64,000 bases of DNA from Chloroflexota bacterium (GCA_025354985.1 JANXLU010000085.1:62001-126000), one strand, 5' to 3'. Counted from the first letter of the stretch, positions 27,330 through 36,460 are shown. Numbers and translations are program-made. Notes: generated by a model from the sequence alone, not told the origin.

Positions 27330-28106
27330 TTAGAAGATGCGCGGGGCCGATAATTTGTGCAATTTTCCCCTGAAGGAGTCCCACAGTTGATCAATGCCGG
27401 GCCTGCCGACCAACGAGAGACGAAATGAAGTAAACCGACGATCTCGAATGTCGCTGGACAAGTCGTCCAACGTTTTTGTGAGCAAGGCTTCCAGTTCGGC
27501 AGTCAACGCTTTCAAACCGGGCCGTGAATCATGCACCGGACCTGCCATCAGCCGTGGCTGACCAACAGCGATCCATGCCGTTGGACGCTGTTCATTCAGA
27601 AAATCCAAGCGGATAGCGACCGGAATGCATGCAACCTGAGGAACCATCGAAATGATCCTGGCCAGGCCCTGGAAAAACTTTAATGGACGAATATCGTGAG
27701 CAAGAATTTCGCCTTGTGGAAAGATCAAAAGTGCACGGTTGGGCTTTGTGAGGCAAGCCGCTGCATAGGTCATGCTTTCCAATGACGTCCGTATATTGGT
27801 TCGATTTACTGAAAAGCACCCGATATACCTCAAGAAGGCATATTTGGAAAGTTGCCTGTCTTCCATCATCGTATACGTCTCACGTCCAAATTGTTCCTGG
27901 TTGAGCTGGTCAATCAGGTGCCCATCCCACCAGCTGCAGTGATTGCAGTAAAAAATGATGGGAGTTTCTTTCGCGATCGAATCCGCTGCGCTGTGGGTTG
28001 ACGCGCGGCCTACAAAAACACTGCTAAACGCACTCTGCAGCTGTGGACGTAGCATCAACCGGCGAATGAGCAATGCTGACAATCGGGTGTAGCGAGCCGT
28101 GATCAT
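27330..28106 (-). CDS. PlsC-like lysophospholipid acyltransferase
   Basis: 258 aa. The acyltransferase motifs are NHCSWWDG (NHxxxxD) and LIFPQGEIL in place of the usual FPEGT. GCFSVNR and ACIPVAIR are further conserved blocks. These enzymes transfer acyl groups to a lysophospholipid or similar lipid at the membrane. The FPQGE variant occurs in a subgroup not proven to make phosphatidic acid, so the acceptor is open. It lies 29 bases downstream of yvcK on the same strand and is probably in one operon with it. Confidence 0.85.
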   Translation of the reverse strand: MITARYTRLSALLIRRLMLRPQLQSAFSSVFVGRASTHSAADSIAKETPIIFYCNHCSWWDGHLIDQLNQEQFGRETYTMMEDRQLSKYAFLRYIGCFSVNRTNIRTSLESMTYAAACLTKPNRALLIFPQGEILAHDIRPLKFFQGLARIISMVPQVACIPVAIRLDFLNEQRPTAWIAVGQPRLMAGPVHDSRPGLKALTAELEALLTKTLDDLSSDIRDRRFTSFRLSLVGRPGIDQLWDSFRGKLHKLSAPRIF

Positions 28107-28135
28107 GGATTCAACAAACCTGGTGCAAACGCTAA

Positions 28136-29071
28136 CTACTGTAGTTTTAGTACTGCCCGCGCGAGTTTTGCCGAATGGTGGGCAAGCGGGTGATCAGAGT
28201 CGCCAACGAGATCCATCGTTACCAGCCTGGCAACTGATCCGCCCAATCCACGGGATGGGTCCACGACGAAACGACCGACGGGCATGACAGTAGGGTCGAT
28301 TTGGCCACTATTGGCAAGCACGATGTCGATAGTATTTCGTCCAATATGGCGTTCCAAGGCGTCAACATGGTCGGCCAGGGAAAACCCGTCCGTTTCGCCA
28401 AGCTCAGTTGCCACGTTGCATACGTAAATGCGTTTTGCCGTGGTATGACGCAGCGCTTCGGCAATTCCAGGTACGAGCAAGTTCGGAAGTACGCTGGTAT
28501 ATAGCGATCCCGGACCAAGCACAACAAAATCGGCGGAAACTATGGCCGCTACAGCGTCAGGATAGGCACTAGGATCCTGTGGCTCGAGCCACACGCGCTC
28601 TACACGGTGGCCATTTGATCCAAGCGTGCTTTCACCCTTGCTTGTTTGGCCATCAGCGTGTTCGGCATACAAATTAACATGGGTGAGTGTGCTAGGTATT
28701 ATTCGCCCGGTACTTGCCAAAACTTTGGACGTTTCGATAAGTGCGCGTTCAAAACTGCCCGTAAGCTCAGCCATTGCAGCAATAAACAGGTTGCCAAAGT
28801 TGTGACCCTTTAGCCCGTCGCCCTGGCTAAACCGATACTGAAAGAGCTGGACAACCAGGGAATCGTCGTGGGCGAGGGCCGTAATACACATTCGGAAGTC
28901 ACCGGGTGGCAGCGTTCCCAAATCCCGCCTAAGACGACCACTACTTCCTCCGTCATCGGCTACGGTTACGATTGCCGTAATATTTGGCGTTTCATGTTTC
29001 AGGCCGCGGAGCAATGCCGCAAGCCCATGACCTCCTCCAATAGCAACGACTTTTGGGTGATTATCTGTCAA
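28136..29071 (-). CDS. yvcK: YvcK/CofD-like gluconeogenesis factor family protein
   Basis: 311 aa from a TTG start at 29071 (MTDNHPKVVAIGGGHG). The Rossmann-like UDP-sugar binding site IGGGHGLAALLRGL, TVADDGGSSGRLR, LPPGDFRMCITAL and GHNFGNLFI are diagnostic of YvcK. In Bacillus this protein binds UDP-GlcNAc and directs carbon flow and cell-wall synthesis on gluconeogenic substrates. It is usually found beside rapZ and whiA, which are absent here. It shares an overlapping promoter with the divergent M28 peptidase gene. Confidence 0.92.
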   Translation of the reverse strand: MTDNHPKVVAIGGGHGLAALLRGLKHETPNITAIVTVADDGGSSGRLRRDLGTLPPGDFRMCITALAHDDSLVVQLFQYRFSQGDGLKGHNFGNLFIAAMAELTGSFERALIETSKVLASTGRIIPSTLTHVNLYAEHADGQTSKGESTLGSNGHRVERVWLEPQDPSAYPDAVAAIVSADFVVLGPGSLYTSVLPNLLVPGIAEALRHTTAKRIYVCNVATELGETDGFSLADHVDALERHIGRNTIDIVLANSGQIDPTVMPVGRFVVDPSRGLGGSVARLVTMDLVGDSDHPLAHHSAKLARAVLKLQ

Positions 29072-29087
29072 GGTTATTCGACTTCCG

Positions 29088-29095
29088 ATTATAGT
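29088..29095. promoter_or_regulatory. Overlapping divergent -10 elements for yvcK (-) and the M28 lipoprotein (+)
   Basis: The bases ATTATAGT read as TATAAT on the minus strand (29088-29093) and TATAGT on the plus strand (29090-29095). The plus element is exactly six bases before the ATG at 29102 (leaderless). The minus element gives a leader of about ten bases before the yvcK TTG. One near-palindromic hexamer pair therefore appears to serve both genes. Confidence 0.6.
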
Positions 29096-29101
29096 TTGAG
29101 T

Positions 29102-30019
29102 ATGGCATCAATCCGTGGGCGCACGCTTAAATGGGCGATATTGGCGATTTTGGCGAGTGCTGTGTCATGTTCGAGCTCGCCGGCTAGTTTTACACCGGCA
29201 ACTCGGGTGAACCCGACAGCGGTTCGGAAGCGATTTGAGGGCCAACGAGCATTTGCTCATGTGGCATCACAAATGGCCCTGGGTCCGCGTGTGACCGGGA
29301 CGCTAGCGATCAGGCAACTAGGCGATCAGATTCTGTCGCTTTTGCAGGCGACCGGGTGGGCTACGAAAACGCAGGAATTCGCTTATCGCGACACTCCCGT
29401 GAGAAACGTTTGGGGAACAAAGGGCTCAGGGCCGATCGTTAGAATTGTCGGAGCTCACTACGATACGCGGCGCCGCGCCGATCAGGATGCCGAGGACACG
29501 ACCGCGGGAGTTCCCGGAGCCAATGACGGAGCCAGCGGCGTTGCCGTTCTGTTGGAACTAGCCAGAGTGCTTGAGCCGCGTGTTGGAGAACAGGTATGGT
29601 TGGTATTTTTTGATGCCGAAGATAACGGCGAGCTTGACAACTGGGATTGGATTGTCGGGTCCCGGGCATTTGTTTCTGCAATGGAGATTGTGCCGGCGTC
29701 GGTAGTTGTCATCGACATGGTTGGCGACAAAAACCAGGAAATATTTTTTGATCGCAATTCAGACGTTGCGTTGTCGCAGCGTTTGTGGTCAATCGCCAGT
29801 TCACTTGGATATGAAGAACAGTTTCGAGCCCAACCGAAATACGCGATGGAGGATGATCATACGCCTTTCAGAGAACGAGGTTGGAGTGCAATCGATATCA
29901 TAGATTTTGACTACCCAAGCTGGCATACCAGGCAGGACACTCTGGACAAAATCAGCGCGGCAAGCCTGGAACATGTTGGACGTGTACTCCAAACGTGGTT
30001 GGAAATGACAGTCAATTAA
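29102..30019 (+). CDS. M28-family zinc peptidase lipoprotein (possible glutaminyl cyclase-like)
   Basis: 305 aa from ATG 29102. The open frame upstream would run through the divergent yvcK gene. A signal peptide ends in a lipobox (ASAVSC), so the enzyme is anchored outside the cytoplasmic membrane. Metal ligands follow the M28 order: GAHYDT, GANDGASG, FFDAEDNGE, IDMVGD and HTPF. The PGANDGASGVAVLLELAR and FDAEDNGELDNWDWIVGS blocks resemble the glutaminyl-peptide cyclotransferase branch, so it may cyclise N-terminal Gln rather than cleave peptides. No Shine-Dalgarno sequence is present; the promoter implies a leaderless mRNA. Confidence 0.88.
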   Translation: MASIRGRTLKWAILAILASAVSCSSSPASFTPATRVNPTAVRKRFEGQRAFAHVASQMALGPRVTGTLAIRQLGDQILSLLQATGWATKTQEFAYRDTPVRNVWGTKGSGPIVRIVGAHYDTRRRADQDAEDTTAGVPGANDGASGVAVLLELARVLEPRVGEQVWLVFFDAEDNGELDNWDWIVGSRAFVSAMEIVPASVVVIDMVGDKNQEIFFDRNSDVALSQRLWSIASSLGYEEQFRAQPKYAMEDDHTPFRERGWSAIDIIDFDYPSWHTRQDTLDKISAASLEHVGRVLQTWLEMTVN

Positions 30020-30059
30020 TCCAAACTTGACCTGACAGTACAATCACGCACTACAAAAA

Positions 30060-31304
30060 ATGGGCAAAATAGTAAGCACGACTGCGTTTGCGGATTATTC
30101 CATGCCGGATGAACAGGGCAGGTTTGGCAAATATGGCGGTCGCTTTGTACCGGAAACACTTGTGCCTGCCCTGGACGACGTCACATCTGCATACTTGGAA
30201 TTCAAGGAGGATCCCAGCTTTCGTGCAGAGTATGAGTATTTACTGCGCACGTATGTCGGAAGACCGTCGCCCGTGACGCACGCAAAGCGACTCAGCGACC
30301 ATCTGGGTGGCGCTCAGATTTATCTAAAGCGGGAAGACTTGCTCCACACGGGTGCTCACAAAATAAACAATGCTTTGGGTCAAGCGCTTATTGCCAAACG
30401 AATGGGCAAGAAACGAATTATTGCTGAAACTGGTGCAGGCCAGCACGGAGTTGCAACCGCAACGGCATGTGCGCTTCTTGGTCTCGACTGCATCATTTAC
30501 ATGGGAACGGTTGACATGGCACGCCAGGAACCCAACGTTTTTAGGATGCGATTGTTGGGTGCTGATGTGCGGCCGGTGTCCAGTGGAACTAAAACGCTAA
30601 AGGATGCGGTCAATGAGGCGATTCGCGATTGGGTTACCAATGTGGGTGACACGTACTACATTATTGGCAGTGCATTGGGCCCGCACCCATATCCAGTCAT
30701 GTGCCGGGATTTTCAAAGTGTTATCGGAATTGAGGCGCGTGAACAAATGTTGGAGCGGGTGGGGCGGCTTCCCGACGAGGTGCTGGCTTGTGTTGGCGGA
30801 GGAAGCAATGCCATTGGTGCATTCTTCGCATTCCTCGCGGACCCGGTTCGCTTGGTCGGTGTGGAGGCTGGCGGGCTCGGTGTTACCAGCGGCAAACACG
30901 CGATACGGTTTACCGACCCAGGTCCCGAACGCAAAATTTCTGGGAAGCTTGGCGTGTTTCAAGGTATGAAGACGCGGGTTTTGCAAAACGCGGATGGCCA
31001 AATTGCGGAAACCCATTCTGTAAGTGCCGGACTGGATTATGCCGGCATCGGTCCGGAACACGTGTACTTGCACGATATAGACCGGGTGCACTTCACAAGC
31101 GTCACTGACGATGAAGCAATGGCTGCATTCCATACCTTATGCAGGATGGAAGGCATCATTCCTGCGCTCGAAAGCAGCCATGCAGTAGCCGAAGCCATTA
31201 AACGCGCGCCCACGATGGCGGCAAGTCAAATCCTGCTCGTCAACCTAAGTGGACGTGGTGACAAAGATCTGAATACCGTCATGAGTGCAATGCCAAGCGC
31301 GTGA
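30060..31304 (+). CDS. trpB: Tryptophan synthase beta chain
   Basis: 414 aa PLP enzyme that joins indole and serine. The PLP lysine is in [15 protein letters not shown]. Other signatures are the N-terminal [37 protein letters not shown] and [12 protein letters not shown]. This is the TrpB1 type that normally partners TrpA. No trpA or other trp gene lies nearby, which is unusual for TrpB1 in bacteria. A TACAAT at 30039-30044 is a candidate -10. There is no ribosome binding site. Confidence 0.96.
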   Translation: MGKIVSTTAFADYSMPDEQGRFGKYGGRFVPETLVPALDDVTSAYLEFKEDPSFRAEYEYLLRTYVGRPSPVTHAKRLSDHLGGAQIYLKREDLLHTGAHKINNALGQALIAKRMGKKRIIAETGAGQHGVATATACALLGLDCIIYMGTVDMARQEPNVFRMRLLGADVRPVSSGTKTLKDAVNEAIRDWVTNVGDTYYIIGSALGPHPYPVMCRDFQSVIGIEAREQMLERVGRLPDEVLACVGGGSNAIGAFFAFLADPVRLVGVEAGGLGVTSGKHAIRFTDPGPERKISGKLGVFQGMKTRVLQNADGQIAETHSVSAGLDYAGIGPEHVYLHDIDRVHFTSVTDDEAMAAFHTLCRMEGIIPALESSHAVAEAIKRAPTMAASQILLVNLSGRGDKDLNTVMSAMPSA

Positions 31305-31365
31305 CTGGTCGGCTCAAAAAAATAGGGCCGGCGTTTGAGCTCTGCAACTCTGGCATGTGACCACA

Positions 31366-32241
31366 ATGATTAACCAAAATGAACTCGCACTCTTGATCGA
31401 TTTGGGTGAAAAGGAATACGTGGTCACCATAAAAAGTGGACTCCAGTTCCATAGTAACAAGGGCTTTATCTCACATGATGCGATTATTGGCCGGCCCTGG
31501 GGGACGATCATCTACACAAACATTGGGCATCCGTATCTCGTGGTTCAGCCCGGCACAAGTGATTTGATTCGCCACATCAAACGCAGTTCGCAAGTTATTT
31601 TTCCAAAGGACAGCGCACACATATTGATGAAGATGAACATCAAACCTGGTGTGAACGTGCTGGAGAGTGGTTGCGGAAGCGGCGGACTTACCCTTGCATT
31701 GGCCACTGCCGTAGCTCCCAGCGGGCACGTATATTCCCAGGAAATCCGCGCAGATTTTATTGCATTGACAAGTCGAAATATGCAAAAGGTGGGATTGGAG
31801 GCGTATGTCAGTTTTATTCATGCAGATGGTCGGGAGGGTTTCAAAGTCCCCGACAAAATGGATGCCGTTTTTCTAGACATGCCACAGCCTGAGTCGTGTC
31901 TTGCGCAGGCGCGAGCGGTGCTTAAGGATGGGGGTTTTTTTGGCTCACTTGTCCCTACTACCAATCAAATTCAGGAAATCCTGCGAACCATGGCCGCCAT
32001 GCAAGGTGACGCGCAATTTGGGCTTATCGAAGTTGAAGAAGTTATTACCCGGGGCTACAAGACCATAGCTGACCGATTGCGTCCAAAAGATCGTATGATT
32101 GCACACACGGGCTATTTGATTTTTGCACGGGCGGTCATCAAGCCTCGGCAACAACCGACCGAAGGTGCGGGTGATGATCATTATGAGGGTGAGGTACCTG
32201 AAACGGATGTGCAGGCATTTGAAGAGTCAGAAAACTCCTAG
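31366..32241 (+). CDS. trmI: tRNA (adenine-58-N1)-methyltransferase, TrmI family
   Basis: 291 aa from ATG 31366; a GTG at 31357 is an alternative. An N-terminal beta domain (HDAIIGRPWGTIIYTNIG) is followed by the Rossmann SAM-binding site VLESGCGSGGLTLALA, QEIRADFI, then the catalytic-motif region VFLDMPQP. This order is that of TrmI/GCD14, which makes m1A58 in the T-loop and stabilises tRNA. The acidic C-terminal tail (EGEVPETDVQAFEESENS) is likely disordered. It lies downstream of trpB in the same direction. Confidence 0.88.
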   Translation: MINQNELALLIDLGEKEYVVTIKSGLQFHSNKGFISHDAIIGRPWGTIIYTNIGHPYLVVQPGTSDLIRHIKRSSQVIFPKDSAHILMKMNIKPGVNVLESGCGSGGLTLALATAVAPSGHVYSQEIRADFIALTSRNMQKVGLEAYVSFIHADGREGFKVPDKMDAVFLDMPQPESCLAQARAVLKDGGFFGSLVPTTNQIQEILRTMAAMQGDAQFGLIEVEEVITRGYKTIADRLRPKDRMIAHTGYLIFARAVIKPRQQPTEGAGDDHYEGEVPETDVQAFEESENS

Positions 32242-32252
32242 CAGGCATGGGC

Positions 32253-32981
32253 CTACATATTTGTTGCGCGCCGCACAGGCGAGAGCAGCCGGGCCATTGT
32301 CGACCGTACGGCAGGAACGCGCAAAATCAAGAACGTACCGGCAATTATTCCGTAAACCACTGGTGTGCGAATGTCGGCCTTTACAAGCCAAACGTAATGG
32401 ACGACCGCCAGGGGAATAGCCAAATACACAAGTCGGTGGAGGACTTTCCACCGCTTGCCCAGCCGCTTCATCCACAACCGTGTTGACGTGATAGCCAGCG
32501 CCGCAAAGATCAGCAGCGCCGCAAGGCCAACCAAGACGTAGCGTTTGCTGGCGAGGTCCAGCCAGATTAGTTGCAAATCAAATTGGTAATCGATGCCAAT
32601 GAAGATAAAAAAGTGGGCCAAGGCATAGAAGAATCCGTATAAACCCAGCGCGCGACGCACCTTGAGTGCGGGCTTAAATCCAAACATACTGTTCAATGGC
32701 GTGCATGCCAACGAGGCAACTACAAAACGCAGAGCCCAGTCGCCGGTAAAATACGTGGCTTCCTGAAGCGGATTCGCGCTGGCGCCCCCGGTCAGGTAGT
32801 GAGCCGCGAACCAGACCGCAGGAGCAATGCATATCGCGTGCACAAGGCAGCGGAACCAAAATGTTGGTGTCCGGCGGACCGTACGATTTACATTGGTAAC
32901 CGCACGCTTTGGCGCTCTCCCTGCTATTGGCTCCGTGGCGGGTGCCTGTGCGGGACGACCAGACAGCTCAGGCGGCTCCAC
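32253..32981 (-). CDS. msrQ: MsrQ-like haem membrane subunit of methionine-sulfoxide reductase
   Basis: 242 aa from a GTG that shares one base with the msrP stop (TAGTG). A long N-terminal cytoplasmic part precedes about six membrane helices of the ferric-reductase/YedZ type: ALRFVVASLACTPL, RRALGLYGFFYALAHFFIF, KRWKVLHRLVYLAIPLAVVHYVW. The helix histidines (ALAHF, LHRLVY, VVHY) fit the b-haem ligands. It carries electrons from the quinone pool to MsrP for repair of oxidised methionines outside the membrane. Confidence 0.9.
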   Translation of the reverse strand: MEPPELSGRPAQAPATEPIAGRAPKRAVTNVNRTVRRTPTFWFRCLVHAICIAPAVWFAAHYLTGGASANPLQEATYFTGDWALRFVVASLACTPLNSMFGFKPALKVRRALGLYGFFYALAHFFIFIGIDYQFDLQLIWLDLASKRYVLVGLAALLIFAALAITSTRLWMKRLGKRWKVLHRLVYLAIPLAVVHYVWLVKADIRTPVVYGIIAGTFLILRVPAVRSTMARLLSPVRRATNM

Positions 32982-33946
32982 TAGAATTCCTTCCGCAGGT
33001 CCATGCCCGCATATAACGCGCCAACCTGGCTTTCATAGCCATTGAACAACAAGGTCCGTTTGCGGCTGTTTTCGTTAATTCGGCGTTCACTCGCCTGGCT
33101 CCAGCGTGGGTGATTTACCGTTGGGTTGACATTACTATAAAAACCGTACTCGTTGGGCCCGGCCTTCATCCAAAGTGACTGTGGCTGTTCGGCGACCAGG
33201 TCAATCTTTACGATGCTCTTAATGCTCTTGAACCCGTATTTCCAGGGCACAACCAACCGGATGGGTGCGCCGTTCTGGGCAGGCATTGGCTTACCGTAGA
33301 GCCCGGTAGCCAGTGTTGCCAAATCGTTCATGGCCTCATCGATTCGTAGTCCTTCAACATAGGGCCACGTATAACTACGGTCAGACTGACCGGGAAACTG
33401 TTTGGGGTCGCTAAGACTTTCAAAGCGAACATATTTGGCCTCGGTTTTGGGCTCCACCATTTTTAACAATGCGGATAGCGAAAAGCCCTGCCAAGGAATC
33501 ACCATGCTCCAAGCTTCCACGCAGCGAAGCCTATAAATGCGTTCTTCTTGCGCAAATTTTTTAGTGATGTCCTCCAGTCCGATTGTCAATGGTTTGTTGA
33601 CAAGACCTCCAATTGTTACCGTCCATGGCGTCGAGACAAAGTTACGAGCCAATGGGGCGACTCCCTGCTTGTCAGTGGAAAACTCATAAAAATTGTTGTA
33701 ATTTGTCACTGCATCATACGGAGTCAATCCATCACCAAGCTCATCAGTCTTTGGTTGATTTAACGGCTTTTCAGGGCCGGTGACAGCAGCCTGCGGTTGA
33801 GAGGCTGCTGTTGGTGGTGTATAAGGCGTGCTAGGAGCACACGCAGCGAGAAACGAAGCCCCGCCAAGAAGCATTGCGGTTTTTAGCGCCTTTCTGCGTG
33901 AAAGATAAATGGATTCGGGTGTGATTTCACTTGATTGAATTTTCAT
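32981..33946 (-). CDS. msrP: MsrP molybdopterin methionine-sulfoxide reductase, probable Tat lipoprotein
   Basis: 321 aa. The twin-arginine signal SRRKALK (16-22) is followed by a hydrophobic stretch ending in a lipobox (FLAAC, Cys36). The oxidoreductase domain has the Mo-ligand cysteine in RLRCVEAWSMVIPWQG, then KYVRFESLSDP and APIRLVVPWKYGFKSIKSI, as in YedY/MsrP. The E. coli enzyme is soluble in the periplasm, so the lipobox suggests a membrane-anchored version here. It is coupled to msrQ by a one-base overlap. Molybdenum cofactor is also needed by the hydroxylase at 19-22.7 kb. Confidence 0.93.
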   Translation of the reverse strand: MKIQSSEITPESIYLSRRKALKTAMLLGGASFLAACAPSTPYTPPTAASQPQAAVTGPEKPLNQPKTDELGDGLTPYDAVTNYNNFYEFSTDKQGVAPLARNFVSTPWTVTIGGLVNKPLTIGLEDITKKFAQEERIYRLRCVEAWSMVIPWQGFSLSALLKMVEPKTEAKYVRFESLSDPKQFPGQSDRSYTWPYVEGLRIDEAMNDLATLATGLYGKPMPAQNGAPIRLVVPWKYGFKSIKSIVKIDLVAEQPQSLWMKAGPNEYGFYSNVNPTVNHPRWSQASERRINENSRKRTLLFNGYESQVGALYAGMDLRKEF

Positions 33947-34118
33947 GAATGTGGCCTGTCAGGCAGTTCTGCCCATGATTAACTTTTGATCGCATCCTCT
34001 AAGCTTACGTTCAATTCCCCAACGTTATCGCGTCGACATTACAAAATGATGAAGTAGATCGAGACTGACGCAACCTTTCGGGCGATTTTGCCGCTGAAGC
34101 ACAAGGTAACACGCGAAC

Positions 34119-34124
34119 TACAAT
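34119..34124 (+). promoter_or_regulatory. -10 element for a leaderless methyltransferase transcript
   Basis: TACAAT ends seven bases before the ATG at 34131 (six-base gap), the same geometry as proC and four other starts. No Shine-Dalgarno sequence is present. The 184-base gap to msrP also holds a 5-bp inverted repeat (33962-33973) and presumably the msrP promoter, which I could not place. Confidence 0.55.
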
Positions 34125-34130
34125 GCGAAT

Positions 34131-34787
34131 ATGAAGTGGTTTACTCGGACGGTAATGTTCATGTTTGGTGGGTTGTTGGGAATGCAACTGGGTATTCGTA
34201 TCCTGTTTCGGTTTCGCCCCGCGCCAGTTCCCGCCCAGGTCTCCAGATTACTTGGCGGCTCCATGCATTTGTTGTATCGGGATCCCATTCGTGTCGTTGA
34301 TTTTGCCGCAGTGAGGCGCAATTCGACGGTGCTGGATTTAGGATGTGGGACGGGGATTTTTGCCATCGAGCTGGCGCTTAGGATTGGTGAGAACGGTTTG
34401 CTACACGCAGTGGATTTTCAGCCGGGTCAGATTGCAGCCACGCGAAAGCGGCTTGATTCGGCTTCGCTGCGAAATGTCCAGTTTGCGGTGGCGAACGCCG
34501 AAACACTGCCAATTGATTCCGAGACTGTGGATTGCGCAATACTCATTTCGATGTTGGCTGAAACAAACAATAAGGATGCCGTATTAAAGGAGGTAAAGCG
34601 GGTCTTAAAACCAGGCGCGACACTCGTTATCGGTGCTGAATTGCTGGAAGCGGATTATATTAGACCTGACACGGCACGCAGGTGGGCGGAACGGAATGGA
34701 TTTCAGCTGGTGGCACGTGGCGGCAGCACGGCCGCGTATTTGCTCAAGTTTGTGAGACCAATAAATCCTCTTAGCGTTGCGGCCTAA
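34131..34787 (+). CDS. Class I SAM-dependent methyltransferase (UbiE-like), N-terminally anchored
   Basis: 218 aa. The N-terminal hydrophobic segment VMFMFGGLLGMQLGIRILF suggests membrane association. The SAM domain begins VLDLGCGTGIFAIELA (motif I), then HAVDFQPGQ (II), NAETLPIDSETVDCAILI (IV) and VLKPGATLVIG. This is the methyltransferase-11/UbiE pattern. Anchoring would suit a lipid or quinone-like substrate, but nothing in the context confirms it. Flanked by divergent msrPQ and an orphan response regulator. Confidence 0.82.
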   Translation: MKWFTRTVMFMFGGLLGMQLGIRILFRFRPAPVPAQVSRLLGGSMHLLYRDPIRVVDFAAVRRNSTVLDLGCGTGIFAIELALRIGENGLLHAVDFQPGQIAATRKRLDSASLRNVQFAVANAETLPIDSETVDCAILISMLAETNNKDAVLKEVKRVLKPGATLVIGAELLEADYIRPDTARRWAERNGFQLVARGGSTAAYLLKFVRPINPLSVAA

Positions 34788-34894
34788 ATTAGTGGGATAA
34801 CATTAGGTTGCGTTGCGTCCTTGGACGCAGCGTCTCATGAAGTTTTCATGTGGCTACAAGAAAGGTCTAGCAGTGGTCGATCAACATACTATCC

Positions 34895-35569
34895 ATGGAA
34901 CACATACTTGTCATTGAAGACGATTCCGCAATCCGCGACTTGCTTAGGCGAGGGCTGGCGTATGAAAACTACAAGGTCACGATTGCCAACGACGGTATGA
35001 GTGGACTGACAACTGCGCGAGATAACCCGCCAGACATGGTTATTTTAGACTGGATGATGCCTGGCATGGACGGGCTGGAGGTTTGCAAGCGTCTCCGTGC
35101 GGCAAGCGATGTGCCGATTTTGATGCTAACTGCAAAAGATGCCGTGGGCGACAGGGTGCTCGGTCTTGAAACTGGTGCCGATGATTATCTGACGAAACCT
35201 TTCGCATTTCCCGAGCTCTTAGCGCGCGTGCACGCGTTGCTTCGCCGGGCGGCCCCGTCAACAAAGCCCGAAATTCTGCGATACAGTGACTTGGTGCTTG
35301 ATACAGGAACGCGACTGGCAAAGCGCGCCAATCGTCAATTCGAGCTTACAGCCAAGGAATACGATCTGATTGAGTACTTTATGCGCAATCCGCGCCAGGT
35401 TCTCACTCGAGAACAGATTTTGGATCGCGTTTGGGGTTATGACTTCGGCGGTGAGAGCAACGTGCTAGAAGTTTATATTCGATATTTGCGACAAAAAATT
35501 GAAGCCGACGGGGAGTCAAGATTAATTCACACTGTGCGAAGCGTGGGCTATGTGCTGCGCGAGGAGTAG
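34895..35569 (+). CDS. OmpR/PhoB-type response regulator (orphan)
   Basis: 224 aa. The receiver domain has Glu8-Asp9-Asp10, phospho-acceptor Asp52 ([10 protein letters not shown]), Thr in LMLTAKD and Lys in YLTKPFAF. The winged-helix domain shows [30 protein letters not shown] and [14 protein letters not shown] then [12 protein letters not shown]. No histidine kinase is adjacent, so its partner must lie elsewhere. A hairpin terminator follows. A small inverted repeat (TGCGTCC/GGACGCA) lies in the leader region. Confidence 0.94.
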   Translation: MEHILVIEDDSAIRDLLRRGLAYENYKVTIANDGMSGLTTARDNPPDMVILDWMMPGMDGLEVCKRLRAASDVPILMLTAKDAVGDRVLGLETGADDYLTKPFAFPELLARVHALLRRAAPSTKPEILRYSDLVLDTGTRLAKRANRQFELTAKEYDLIEYFMRNPRQVLTREQILDRVWGYDFGGESNVLEVYIRYLRQKIEADGESRLIHTVRSVGYVLREE

Positions 35570-35589
35570 CCGCCGATTGTTATATAAAC

Positions 35590-35626
35590 AGAAACAGCAG
35601 GTTGTACTATCCAATCTGCTGTTTCT
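35590..35626 (+). terminator. Terminator after the OmpR-type regulator
   Basis: An 11-bp stem (35590-35600 with 35616-35626) with a 15-base loop is followed by ATTTAAAG. The hairpin is clear. The U-tract is short, so termination may be partial. Confidence 0.6.
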
Positions 35627-35636
35627 ATTTAAAGTA

Positions 35637-35709
35637 AGCTATCCTCGGGAATTGAACCCGAAACCTATCGCTTACGAAGCGATTGCTCTACCGATTGAGC
35701 TAGGATAGC
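35637..35709 (-). tRNA. tRNA-Thr (CGT)
   Basis: The minus strand folds as a complete cloverleaf: acceptor GCTATCC/GGATAGC, D-arm AGCTC...GAGC, anticodon stem ATCGC/GCGAT with loop TTCGTAA (anticodon CGT, threonine), and T-arm CGGG/CCCG with loop TTCAATT. The PHP-domain gene ends ten bases upstream of its 5' end. Confidence 0.95.
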
Positions 35710-35719
35710 AGAACACTAA

Positions 35720-36412
35720 TTATAGCACTTTGGCGGGTTTATTCTCGTTATTTTCACCTGGCTTGCCCATGCCCATTACGTGAGCCAGCGCTGCCGCACG
35801 TGATCCAATGCTAACCAGTCCTGAACTATGGCTTGTGATCAACTCGCAGTCGCTCAGTGCGCGAAGGAACGACGCCGGCGTGTCAACTTCATGTTGGACC
35901 CGTACTCGGGTTCGGCCAATTTCAGCAATAGTATGTGCATCGCTGGCGCAAATCATTGGCAGATTTAAATCACGTGCCAAATCATAAGCAAGATCGTTTT
36001 TGGAGGTGTCGCATGTGCGCGCGTTAAATACCTCTACAAAGTCCAATTTATTCGCGATGAGGCGCAAAATCGTGCCACCCAATCCACTTCGTCTGGGGTC
36101 AAAGGGGTGCGACGGTCCGACCAGCCCGCCTTGTTGGTGAACCAAATCGCACGTATCGGCCGGTGTCATGCCTGGTGGAATGCGCGACTTGATGAAATAG
36201 CACAGCAACTCTCCCTGGGTCGTCATTACTTCTTCGCCAACAATAATGAGGTCGGGAGCGAGCTTGAGGGCACTCAGTGCACCCTGAATTTCATTGTGAT
36301 CGGTAATTGCAATCCGATCGATTCCGACTATGCGGCATTGCGCAATGATATCTTCGGGTTTGGTCAAGCTATCGAACGAGTATTGGCTGTGCGAGTGCAG
36401 TTCAAGATCCAT
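35720..36412 (-). CDS. PHP-domain metal-dependent phosphoesterase
   Basis: 230 aa from ATG 36412 (MDLELHSHSQYSFD); a TTG 12 bases upstream is possible. The PHP metal ligands are in LHSHSQYSFD, ITDHNE, GEEVMT, SHPFD and ASDAHT. Such single-domain PHP proteins hydrolyse phosphoester bonds of nucleotides, oligoribonucleotides or histidinol phosphate. This short form lacks polymerase-associated domains, and the substrate is unknown. It is divergent from the rsmA leader with a shared intergenic region of under 40 bases. Confidence 0.87.
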   Translation of the reverse strand: MDLELHSHSQYSFDSLTKPEDIIAQCRIVGIDRIAITDHNEIQGALSALKLAPDLIIVGEEVMTTQGELLCYFIKSRIPPGMTPADTCDLVHQQGGLVGPSHPFDPRRSGLGGTILRLIANKLDFVEVFNARTCDTSKNDLAYDLARDLNLPMICASDAHTIAEIGRTRVRVQHEVDTPASFLRALSDCELITSHSSGLVSIGSRAAALAHVMGMGKPGENNENKPAKVL

Positions 36413-36448
36413 ATGGGCTTGCAAGCGATTGTCTCATTATCAGGCACA

Positions 36449-36454
36449 TACAAT
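36449..36454 (+). promoter_or_regulatory. -10 element for the rsmA leader ORF
   Basis: TACAAT lies exactly six bases before ATG 36461, the start of a 12-codon leader ORF coupled to rsmA. On the opposite strand GATAAT at 36436-36441 is a candidate -10 for the divergent PHP gene. Confidence 0.5.
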
Positions 36455-36460
36455 TGTTTG

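Noticed and set aside
30060-31304. A trp operon
   Set aside because: Only trpB is present. The neighbours are a peptidase lipoprotein and a tRNA methyltransferase.
31311-31339. GCTCAAA/TTTGAGC hairpin after trpB as terminator
   Set aside because: Seven-bp stem with a 15-base loop and no T-tract, so too weak to support.
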